A DNA stretch of 50,217 nt from Spirochaetaceae bacterium (GTDB lineage: Bacteria; Spirochaetota; Spirochaetia; SZUA-6; DRHE01), in the NCBI GenBank assembly GCA_020353535.1, contig CP070696.1:2443507-2493723 (forward strand), written 5' to 3'. The notes below the pieces were generated by a model. The model saw nothing but the letters and a program-made list of their open reading frames with translations. It did no database searches and was not told where the DNA came from. A program made the position numbers and the translations under genes. Shown here piece after piece: positions 32,853 to 39,990 of this stretch. The stretch's first letter is position 1, and each line of letters starts with the position of its first letter.

Positions 32853-33983
32853 CTACCATCCCCCAGGAGCGGCGGTGGCCAACCTCTCGAAGTCCTCATC
32901 GTTCTTAACGAAAATCCCGAGATTTCCCAGCCTTACCTGATTAAGCCCTTCGGCTCGGACCGCTTCATAGGCCGAAAGCATCTGTTCCAGGGTGGGAGCA
33001 GGAACATGCTGCATCTGGTACTGTGGGAAAAAAGCCAGGAGCGTAAACGGTATATCTGAGTCCACCCCGGCCAAAAGGGAGGCGATCTTCACGATCTGGT
33101 CCGTTTCCACCCAGCCGGGGATAAAGAGAGACAGCACTTCGAGTACAAAGCCCCTGTTAAGGATCTCCTCGGGCAGCCTAAGCACCCAGTCATTGTCGGC
33201 GCCGGTCAGCCTGCGGTGCACCTCTTCATCGTACGCCTTGATGTCGAGCCAAAAAGCATCGATTCCGGCACTCTCAAGGAGATCGAGGTTCTTGGGAGTG
33301 AGACCATAGCCGTTGGTTTCAAGAAGTACCCAGAGCCCGAGGTTGAGAGCCTTTATCTTTTCAGCGCAGGAAGCGTAGAACTCGGGTTGGCAGGCGAGAT
33401 CTCCTCCGGTGAAGGCGATGATATTCCTGGCCGGTCCAAATCCTTGAGGTGAAAGCACGAGTTGGGAAGGTTCGAGCCTCCCCGGACAGTGCTTTCCATG
33501 CTGACCGCTGGGCAGCAAGGTGTACCTTTGCCCTTCACACTCTTCCTGGTTCACGGGACAGGCGACGATTTGTACGCAAGCACCACATGCACGGCAGAGT
33601 TCGAGGGCGTGAAACGACGTGGCTCTCTTCCGGGGTTCCCGGTAGGTGATCTGGGTTGCATACTCACTGGCTATCTCTCCTATGTGTTCGGGGCACATCC
33701 ACTCGCCGGAAACATGCTGGGTGAACTCCCAGGAGTGACACTTCCGACAGGTCCAGTTGCATCCAGATTGATAGATGGAAAAATAGTGCTCGGGACGGGA
33801 GAGATGGGCCGCTTCGATTAACCTGTACGGTTTGTTCTCCTCCCACTTCAGAGTTAATTGGCAGGCGGATTTCCTTTTACCTCGATGCTGAATTGTACAG
33901 CTAGCGGGTTGAAATCCCTGCTTCAGAAGTCGGCATATCTGCCGTCCGTCCCCGCCCTCATCCGCGGCTCTAATCGTGACAAT
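32853..33983 (-). CDS. Radical SAM protein (PFL-activase-like), start codon uncertain
   Basis: From ATG 33698 the frame would give 281 residues lacking the radical SAM cysteines. The same frame upstream, open to a TAG at 34002-34004, adds GCNWTCRKCHSW (CX3CX2C, first Cys codon 33761-33759) preceded by PYRLIEAAHLSRPEHYFS, clearly coding. The rest has a Cys-rich insert (CRACGAC, CPVNQEEC), FTGGDLAC, LLETNGYG and FWLDIKAYD, like glycyl-radical-enzyme activases. No ATG, GTG or TTG occurs in frame above the motif; an ATT at 33983 is one option. Alternatively, one G lost from the run at 33989-33986 would have joined it to the ATG at 34012. The gene converges with the archaemetzincin gene. Confidence 0.72.
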   Translation of the reverse strand: MVTIRAADEGGDGRQICRLLKQGFQPASCTIQHRGKRKSACQLTLKWEENKPYRLIEAAHLSRPEHYFSIYQSGCNWTCRKCHSWEFTQHVSGEWMCPEHIGEIASEYATQITYREPRKRATSFHALELCRACGACVQIVACPVNQEECEGQRYTLLPSGQHGKHCPGRLEPSQLVLSPQGFGPARNIIAFTGGDLACQPEFYASCAEKIKALNLGLWVLLETNGYGLTPKNLDLLESAGIDAFWLDIKAYDEEVHRRLTGADNDWVLRLPEEILNRGFVLEVLSLFIPGWVETDQIVKIASLLAGVDSDIPFTLLAFFPQYQMQHVPAPTLEQMLSAYEAVRAEGLNQVRLGNLGIFVKNDEDFERLATAAPGGW

Positions 33984-34218
33984 ATCCCCTGATATTGCAC
34001 ACTAGAATACATCCCCTACCATGGAAGGCTCAAGCATATTGGTATCCATTATATCTTAGATGAAGGTGATGAAGTCAGCCTTTCATTCTTGCCTTGAAAT
34101 CGTTCTCGCCTAATAATTGGGATGCTTAGGCAGATCGATTCACCGGACATTCCAGGCATTATGGAAGTATATTCTATATTGACATTCATCCTCTCGATCT
34201 GGAGGTATTGATTGCGAA
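33984..34218. other. Gap before the small ORF at 34219
   Basis: About 235 bp, moderately AT-rich. It includes the possible lost start (ATG at 34012, minus strand) of the radical SAM gene. A GGAGG lies at 34200-34204, 14 bases before ATG 34219. No promoter boxes or repeats are convincing. Confidence 0.4.
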
Positions 34219-34473
34219 ATGAATGGGGAAAAACGTAAGGTCAGTTCCAGTCTTCTGGAAGCGATGGAGGACTACTCCAAAAAGATAGAGAAAATCATAG
34301 TACACGATCCCGGAAACAAAGTAGAGTTGGCTTGCTTATATTCTGGCATCAGCGGAATCAGCGAGTGCGTAACCGCCCTGCGGAAGAATGGTCTTATTTC
34401 CGACCGTGAAAACGTATCGCTACAGCAAATGATACAAAAGCTGTACTCCATGTGCACACTTGATCGCTCCTAG
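34219..34473 (+). CDS. Small hypothetical helical protein
   Basis: An 84-residue frame with a lysine-rich start and mostly helix-forming residues (SSSLLEAMEDYSKKIEKI). No signal peptide, membrane segment or known family. GGAGG lies upstream but 14 bases from the ATG, further than usual, so translation is uncertain. The region is AT-rich and surrounded by decayed genes, so it may be a gene fragment. Confidence 0.4.
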   Translation: MNGEKRKVSSSLLEAMEDYSKKIEKIIVHDPGNKVELACLYSGISGISECVTALRKNGLISDRENVSLQQMIQKLYSMCTLDRS

Positions 34474-34558
34474 AATACAAGGGCAGCTCACGAGTCGTGG
34501 CATTGATGACACTCATTTTACTTTCACTTATTTTTTTCTAGAAATTTCGATTTTATAG

Positions 34559-34822
34559 GTGAGCGTTTTTTACGGCTCCAATTATTTCGGATTATTTCCG
34601 ATTGGTTTGTTTCCCAGTGCGGAAGCGATGGACATCCATCTGCAGAGAGCCGATGAACGGTCAAAGGCAGCCTATAGACTCATTGAACCGGTCAGTGTTG
34701 AAATCTTTGGTGCGCCCAACAAATACGCCATGGAGATGATGAATAAGACAGCAGGATCAGGAATCGACGTGGCGGTAAAATCTCAGTTCATTGGCGGTTT
34801 CATTCGTCCGAGGTCTGACTAA
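34559..34822 (+). CDS. Truncated ORF resembling an antibiotic-biosynthesis-monooxygenase-like C-terminus
   Basis: An 87-residue frame from GTG 34559. From about residue 12, FPIGLFPSAEAMDIHLQRAD then SVEIFGAPNKYAMEMM resembles the C-terminal half of small dimeric ABM/quinol-monooxygenase-like ferredoxin-fold proteins. The N-terminal half of such proteins is missing, and no convincing ribosome site precedes the GTG. Most likely a decayed gene remnant; a short live protein cannot be excluded. Confidence 0.4.
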   Translation: MSVFYGSNYFGLFPIGLFPSAEAMDIHLQRADERSKAAYRLIEPVSVEIFGAPNKYAMEMMNKTAGSGIDVAVKSQFIGGFIRPRSD

Positions 34823-34915
34823 ACGTTGGCCTCATCCAAGCCAGGTGCCGAGCATTATTTTTTAGGTTAGGCGTAGGTATGGTTCGGGCGATGGGAAAAG
34901 TAAGGAGATAGAGCG

Positions 34916-36652
34916 ATGAAACGACTCACGGTATTACTCGCTGCATTGTTTGTTTTTTTGGTACGAAGCGGCTTACCTGTCATGGCTCAGGACAGAGCCG
35001 GCGTAACCGCGGACCTGGTCCTTGTGAATGCTACGGTTCACACCATGTCCCGCTCCCTGCCCCTTGCGGAGGGCGTGGCCGTAGTCGGCGGCCGTATTGC
35101 CGCAGTCGGTACAAATGAGGCTATCGAGGCCTGGATCGGACTACGGACGCGGATTATCGACGCCACCGGCTTGACTATCACTCCGGGTTTTATAGAAAGC
35201 CACGGACACCTCATGGGAATCGGCTGGAGTGAAAAGTATCTCGATCTCTCGTATGTCGGGAGTTACGACGAACTGATCCGCATGGTGGCAGAGGCAGTTC
35301 GCAAAGCCCAGCCCGGTGAATGGATTATGGGCGGCGGCTGGCACCAAAGCAAGTGGAGTCCGGCGCCCGTTCCGGCCGTTCGAGGATATCCGGTTCACGA
35401 AGCCTTGAGCCGGATCTCCACGGACAATCCCGTTTTCCTCTCCCATGCCAGCGGGCACGCTGCAATGGCCAACGCCAGGGCGATGGATATCGCAGGAATT
35501 GGACCGGGCACAAGATTCAGCGAAGGGGGAGAGATCTTAAAGGATGCAAACGGAAATCCCACGGGGATTTTCGTTGAAGCCGCCCAGGGTTTGATTGCGG
35601 CACATGTTCCGCCCCTCCGGTCCGAGCAGGCTGCCCGCATGTTGGAACTCGCGGTCCAGGAATGCCTGAAGAACGGGATAACCAGCTTTCAGGATGCCGG
35701 TGTGGACAGGCCGACTTTAGCCCTGTTGCAGAGCTTTGCTGGAAGTGGAAAACTGAATCTGCGCGTTTACGCGATGCTGATTCCTGGAAGGGATGGCGGG
35801 GACCAGGCCTTTGTCGAGGAGTGGCTCCAGCGAGGACCTCAAATCGGACTCGGAGGCGGTTTCCTCACTATTCGAACCGTCAAGCTCATGGTGGACGGAG
35901 CCCTCGGGTCCCGCGGTGCCTGGTTGCTCGAACCCTACAGCGACGACCCGGGCAACAGCGGCCACACCATTATGCCGATGGAAGCGGCTTATCAGGTTTC
36001 CAAACAAGCCCTGGAAGCCGGATTCCAGGTAGCGACCCACGCCATCGGCGATCGGGCCAATCACGAAATACTAAACGTATACGAGCGCGTATTTTCTGAA
36101 AATCCTCTGCGTGCGAAAGACGCTCGTTTCCGGATCGAGCACGCTCAGCACATCGCGGAGCAGGACATCCACCGTTTCGCCGGGATGGGAGTGATCGCGG
36201 CCATGCAGGGTATCCACATGGCTTCGGACATCTCCTGGGCGATCGACAGGCTGGGTCCGGAGCGAATCGAGGAGGGCGCCTATGTATGGCAGAAACTTCT
36301 GCGGTCCGGTGCTGTGGTCACAAACGGAACCGACGCACCGGTAGAGCCGGTGAATCCGCTGGACAGCTTTTTTGCTTCGGTGACCCGTAAAACCCTGGAG
36401 GGAACACTTTTTCCCTGGTCCCACCCGGAGCAGAGGATGACCCGCGAGCAGGCGCTCCGCTCCTACACAATCGATGCCGCCTACGCGTCCTTTGAGGAGG
36501 ATATAAAGGGATCGATCGAACCGGGAAAACTGGCGGACCTGACTGTCTTCTCACAGGATCTCATGAAGATTCCCGTTGAACGGATTCTGGATACCGAGGT
36601 AGTCTACACCATCGTTGGAGGAAAAGTACTGTACCAGCGGGGGGAACGCTGA
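34916..36652 (+). CDS. Secreted YtcJ-type amidohydrolase
   Basis: The 578-residue protein begins with a signal peptide (MKRLTVLLAALFVFLVRSGL, cleaved near VMAQD). The mature part is a metal-dependent amidohydrolase of the YtcJ/exoenzyme-regulatory type: DLVLVNATVHTM and GLTITPGFIESHGH (first metal-binding histidines), ATHAIGDRANHEIL, RIEHAQH, and NGTDAPVEP, which supplies the late aspartate. The C-terminal beta-sandwich ends with IVGGKVLYQR. Substrates of the group include N-substituted amides and formamides. ATG 34916 follows AGGAGATAGAGCG. It appears monocistronic. Export to the periplasm is less common in this family. Confidence 0.88.
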   Translation: MKRLTVLLAALFVFLVRSGLPVMAQDRAGVTADLVLVNATVHTMSRSLPLAEGVAVVGGRIAAVGTNEAIEAWIGLRTRIIDATGLTITPGFIESHGHLMGIGWSEKYLDLSYVGSYDELIRMVAEAVRKAQPGEWIMGGGWHQSKWSPAPVPAVRGYPVHEALSRISTDNPVFLSHASGHAAMANARAMDIAGIGPGTRFSEGGEILKDANGNPTGIFVEAAQGLIAAHVPPLRSEQAARMLELAVQECLKNGITSFQDAGVDRPTLALLQSFAGSGKLNLRVYAMLIPGRDGGDQAFVEEWLQRGPQIGLGGGFLTIRTVKLMVDGALGSRGAWLLEPYSDDPGNSGHTIMPMEAAYQVSKQALEAGFQVATHAIGDRANHEILNVYERVFSENPLRAKDARFRIEHAQHIAEQDIHRFAGMGVIAAMQGIHMASDISWAIDRLGPERIEEGAYVWQKLLRSGAVVTNGTDAPVEPVNPLDSFFASVTRKTLEGTLFPWSHPEQRMTREQALRSYTIDAAYASFEEDIKGSIEPGKLADLTVFSQDLMKIPVERILDTEVVYTIVGGKVLYQRGER

Positions 36653-36735
36653 TCCGATGAAGAAATTCATGACAAACGACATGCCACCGAGCTTCAATTT
36701 CGCCCAGCCCGGGTGCCATTGACCCGATTTAGAGT

Positions 36736-36960
36736 TTACTGCTGTTTGAGAAGCGTTCCCCAGTCGACAAGACGCTGTCCCAGGTTTTTGCGAAGGGAAG
36801 CCAAGAGGGCAAGGTGACGTGCTTCGGATTGATGGGTTTTTCCTCTGCAACTGTCCAACCTCGAGAGCCCATTCTGGAGTACTCGGAACCTTTCCGCTTC
36901 CTGCAGTAGTTCCCCTTGCTTGATCTTGGACATCTGCCAACCGATCCACCAATGTTCCAT
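36736..36960 (-). CDS. Small hypothetical protein divergent from the CGNR regulator
   Basis: A 74-residue frame with a strong ribosome site, GAGGAGGAT, 5 bases before ATG 36960, and a perfect -10 box (TATAAT at 37003-37008 on the minus strand). It begins MEHWWIGWQM and is otherwise helical and charged, with one cysteine. No family is recognised. The promoter region it shares with the CGNR regulator gene contains the repeated GGTTATAGAA operator, so the regulator probably controls it. Confidence 0.6.
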   Translation of the reverse strand: MEHWWIGWQMSKIKQGELLQEAERFRVLQNGLSRLDSCRGKTHQSEARHLALLASLRKNLGQRLVDWGTLLKQQ

Positions 36961-37002
36961 GGTAATCCTCCTCAGAAACCTTGAATATAACCATCAATAT
37001 AC

Positions 37003-37067
37003 ATTATACTGGTTATAGAATAGCGAATATTTTCTAACCTGTCAAGTGTTTTTTGGAGGTTATAGAA
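37003..37067. promoter_or_regulatory. Divergent promoter and repeat operator of the CGNR regulator
   Basis: GGTTATAGAA occurs at 37011-37020 and again at 37058-37067, and the inverted partial copy TTTCTAACC at 37031-37039. The first and inverted copies form an imperfect 29-bp dyad (37011-37039). This dyad covers the -35 zone of the minus-strand promoter whose -10 box is TATAAT at 37003-37008. Likely autoregulation by the CGNR protein coded at 37103; which protein binds is inference. Confidence 0.55.
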
Positions 37068-37102
37068 AAAATCTGCGGTAAAGAACCGCCTGAGATGATA
37101 GA

Positions 37103-37693
37103 ATGGAGCCAGAAATGCTTAGCCTCGATTTTACAAACACGTTGGATTATCGCCACTCGGATAATTCAACGGAATCGCTGACCAGTTACGAACGCTTTCT
37201 GGATTGGGCGGTTGAGAAGAACATCACTGAGCAGGACGCAGCTGACAAGCTGAAGTATAGCGAACGCGAGCCCGAGGAGGCTTTGAATCGGGTGCTACAG
37301 CTGCGGGAGCTACTGTATCGTCTGCTCTCAGCTGCAGCCATGAAGAAACACGTTGCTGAAGAAGATCTTGACTGTTTCAACAGCCATCTGGCTGAGGCCC
37401 TGGGCCATACCCGCATTACCCAAACGGACGGGGGCTTCGATTGGTCGTGCCGTCCCGGAGGAGGGGGATCGGAATGGATTGTGTATACCATCGTGAAATC
37501 TGCTGCGGACCTGCTGGTTTCGAATCAACTGGACCGTCTCCGTGTCTGTGCCAATCCGCAATGCGGGTGGTTGTTCCTCGATTCCAGCCGCAACCGCAGT
37601 CGTCGCTGGTGCAGCATGGACAGCTGCGGTAATCGGGCCAAGGCGCGGCGTTTCTACAAGCGACATCAGCATAATCCCGATTTATTACGCTAA
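37103..37693 (+). CDS. CGNR zinc-finger (ABATE-domain) transcriptional regulator
   Basis: The 196-residue protein has an N-terminal ABATE-like domain starting LSLDFTNTLDYR (the LDF-NTLD signature, a small-molecule sensor). A C-terminal CGNR zinc finger follows: CANPQCGWLFLDSSRN, then RRWCSMDSCGNRAKARRFY, whose four cysteines bind zinc. Such proteins are taken to be stress-responsive transcription regulators. Start 37103 has only a weak ribosome site; ATG 37115, 7 bases after a GGAG, is an alternative. It shares a repeat-rich divergent region with the small protein gene at 36960 and overlaps by 3 bases the convergent frameshifted gene. Confidence 0.85.
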   Translation: MEPEMLSLDFTNTLDYRHSDNSTESLTSYERFLDWAVEKNITEQDAADKLKYSEREPEEALNRVLQLRELLYRLLSAAAMKKHVAEEDLDCFNSHLAEALGHTRITQTDGGFDWSCRPGGGGSEWIVYTIVKSAADLLVSNQLDRLRVCANPQCGWLFLDSSRNRSRRWCSMDSCGNRAKARRFYKRHQHNPDLLR

Positions 37694-38782
37694 CTGGAGC
37701 CGCTTCTCGTTGATACCTTTTTATGGTCACAAATTATCTGTTTAATTTCATCCGGAAGCGTGTATCCCAGGGCTTCCGCCACCTCGAAATAATGAACAGC
37801 CATATCGACGTTGGGATCTGTCTTGTTGAGGAAACATATTCCGATATAGATGTTGAGCGTAGCCTTCTGACGATAGGACGAATAGGCTCCGAGAAAATTC
37901 GGCAGGGCGGCGTCATAGTCGCGAGCCTGATAGTGGGCTAAGCCGATCAGGTACCTGAGATAACCCGTATCCTCACGGGATTGAGCCATATAGAGCGCCT
38001 CCGCAGCGGATAGGTCTTCGAGTGCCGCAGAACACATTTTTATCATGTGGGTGATTCCCAGGTTGAGCAGCGCCCAGTATAGGTCTTTGTCGAGGTCGTA
38101 GGTTTCCCGGGTTTCGATGCCCCACTCACGCTTCAACATTTCCAGGAGATTCGTGCGATTGGCCTGGTTCAACTCGCGCCCGTTGAGTGTCTCGTGATAG
38201 GCGCTGTTCACTTCCCCGAGAATCCCGGCCAGCCCCAAGGCTGCTCGATGCTGATTCGATAGGGTGATCGTTTCTTCATTTGGAACCAGGAGGGTTGTTT
38301 TAAAAGGTACGGTATCTTTGTCGTACTTGATGGAGAAACTCCACATGGTACCAGGACTGCGTCGCGTCAGGGAAGCTTGATTTTGACCGCGAATGAAATT
38401 GACACGAGCCACCAACATCGGGGAGGCCCAGTTTGTGAAAAAGGGACAGCCAATCGTCAAAGGAATGCTGCCAGTCGATACCCACGGCTGCCCACTTCGA
38501 AGGAAAGGGATCGTTCTCGAGAAAGGAAACATAGGCCGCCAGAGTCTCACCCTCATCGTCATAAAAGCGTATTTCGTTGATCACGTAGTATCTGTACGGT
38601 TCGCCCGTGGCGGTATAGGTCTTTGTGACCTTTTCTCCAAGTCTGGAAAATTCGGCAGTGGTGGTCCGTCCCAGAGTAACGCCGTACACGCTCGAGAAAG
38701 GAGATTCCGCGCTGATACGAACGCAGGCCAGCAATACTGGTAGAAGTAGCAACAATTGACGGGCGTGTCGGTTCTTCTGCAT
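37690..38782 (-). pseudogene. Secreted TPR-like protein gene with a frameshift
   Basis: From ATG 38782 the minus strand codes for a signal peptide (QLLLLLPVLLACVRISAES) and about 110 further residues ending near LFHKLGLPDV. In that frame the coding sense is lost about position 38400. A second frame, open from 38562 to 37690, continues as VNFIRGQNQASL to SFSIKYDKD and a helical C-terminus with repeats resembling TPRs (RYLIGLAHYQARDYDAALP). One extra base near 38400-38410 explains the break, so it is either a recent pseudogene or a sequencing error. Rejoined, it would be about 360 residues. It is convergent with the CGNR gene and has a nearly leaderless promoter. Confidence 0.72.
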
Positions 38783-38793
38783 CGTCACATGCA

Positions 38794-38821
38794 ATTGTAT
38801 ACCGGGACATTTTTGTTACAA
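38794..38821 (-). promoter_or_regulatory. Sigma-70 promoter of the frameshifted secreted-protein gene
   Basis: On the minus strand TTGTAA (38821-38816) and TACAAT (38799-38794) are 16 bp apart. The predicted start near 38787 is only about 5 bases before ATG 38782, without a Shine-Dalgarno sequence. Confidence 0.55.
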
Positions 38822-38874
38822 TTGGTTTTTATGCTCAAACTAGGCTTTAATAAAAGCAGCGGAGGAGGAAGGAT

Positions 38875-39282
38875 GTGGAGGTAATGGAGAGATTTATCGA
38901 TCAAGACCTGTATGCACGTTATCTGGGTGTGGAGATCTGCCAATGGGGTGAAGGATACGCCACAGCCAAATTGGAGTTGAATAAAAATCATTTGAACAGC
39001 GTGAACACCGTGCACGGCGGCGTCATTTTCTCTCTGGCCGATTCCGCCTTCTCGGTGGCTTCGAATTCCCGCGGGACAGTTGCCGTGGCCATCCAGGTCT
39101 GCATCTCCTATTTCAAAGCCGTCAGCAGCGGCACCCTGTATGCCGCGGCCCGGGAGGTCTCGCTGAATCCCAAGCTGGCCACCTATCTGATCGAGGTGAC
39201 TGATGATAACGGTTCGCTGCTGGGGCTGTTCCAGGGAACCGTGTATCGGAAGAGCGCCCGGGTCGAAGAGCTGGTTGACTGA
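38875..39282 (+). CDS. Hotdog-fold thioesterase (PaaI family)
   Basis: A 135-residue hotdog protein: HLNSVNTVHGGVIFSLAD (about residues 42-59) is the PaaI/YbgC-type active-site helix, with the conserved HGG, and a late strand reads GLFQGTVYRKS. It should hydrolyse acyl-CoA thioesters, perhaps aromatic ones such as phenylacetyl-CoA. GTG 38875 is preceded by GGAGGAGGAAGG; ATG 38884 is an alternative with another GGAG just ahead. It is on the + strand ahead of the NuoE-like gene, but the Rex-like operator between them suggests separate control. Confidence 0.9.
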   Translation: MEVMERFIDQDLYARYLGVEICQWGEGYATAKLELNKNHLNSVNTVHGGVIFSLADSAFSVASNSRGTVAVAIQVCISYFKAVSSGTLYAAAREVSLNPKLATYLIEVTDDNGSLLGLFQGTVYRKSARVEELVD

Positions 39283-39405
39283 GTTGTTCCTGTTTGGGGT
39301 GCTCCTCCAATTCCTGGATCAGGGCTATGTTCCGCTGTTCGAAATTGGTGAGTATCGAGTCTGAAAGCGTTTCTCTTGCCCCACCCGCCTTGGACATGGT
39401 AAGAT

Positions 39406-39425
39406 AAAGTGAATTTGTTCACTAT
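39406..39425 (+). promoter_or_regulatory. Rex-like operator at the NAD(P)H/Fe-S complex promoter
   Basis: GTGAA-TTTG-TTCAC (39409-39422) is a perfect dyad identical to the core of Rex sites (TTGTGAA-N4-TTCACAA); the outer two bases on each side differ. A likely promoter, TTGCCC-18 bp-TAAGAT (39376-39405), would start near 39412, inside the site. Rex releases DNA when NADH is high, which fits an NADH-linked complex. A second dyad, TTTGTTC-N8-GAACAAA (39414-39435), overlaps it. No Rex gene is visible in the window. Confidence 0.6.
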
Positions 39426-39537
39426 ACAGAACAAACAAATTTGGAGTCAGGCGATCACCCGGGTGTTCGACGATTCTCTCGGATATAAATTGAATAACAA
39501 ACTGAAATCGGAACGCACGTGTGGAGGAGTGTGCATC

Positions 39538-39990
39538 GTGGATAAGGGTTTTGATGAGCTTCTGCAGCACTGGAAGAGTCAGAAGGGGAATGTGATTCCC
39601 CTTCTGCAAAAGACGCAGGAACTACGGGGATACCTCAATCGCGAGGACATGGAGGCCATTGCGGAAGTGACCGGCAAATCTCCGGCCGAAATCTACGGTG
39701 TAGCCACCTTCTACGCCCAGTTCCGCTTCCAACCTCCCGGGAAACACACCCTCAAGGTCTGCCACGGCACGGCCTGCCACGTCAACGGTGCTGAAGGACT
39801 TGACCTGGCCATCAATACCGAGTTGGGCGTCGAACCGGGGCAGACCACCGAGGATGGGCAGTTTTCCGTGGAGAAGGTCGCCTGTTTGGGCTGCTGCTCC
39901 CTGGCACCGGTGGTCATGCTCGACCAGGAGGTTCATGGACGGCTGAGCGGAGACAAGCTGAAAAAAGTCGTACGCAAGGTGGGTACGTGA
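39538..39990 (+). CDS. NuoE-like [2Fe-2S] subunit of an NAD-linked electron-transfer complex
   Basis: The 150-residue protein is thioredoxin-fold NuoE/HydC/HoxE-like: CHGTAC supplies Cys75 and 80, and CLGCC supplies Cys116 and 120, the four [2Fe-2S] ligands. GTG 39538 is chosen because GGAGGAG lies 8 bases upstream; the frame is open to 39409, but that would start inside the Rex-like operator. The stop overlaps the NuoF-like ATG (TGATG). It is the first subunit of a three-gene complex. Confidence 0.9.
   Translation: MDKGFDELLQHWKSQKGNVIPLLQKTQELRGYLNREDMEAIAEVTGKSPAEIYGVATFYAQFRFQPPGKHTLKVCHGTACHVNGAEGLDLAINTELGVEPGQTTEDGQFSVEKVACLGCCSLAPVVMLDQEVHGRLSGDKLKKVVRKVGT

Noticed and set aside
39414..39435. 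Second dyad TTTGTTC-N8-GAACAAA at the NuoE-like promoter
   Set aside because: It overlaps the better-matching Rex-like site and may arise from the same symmetry; noted there but not listed as a separate site.
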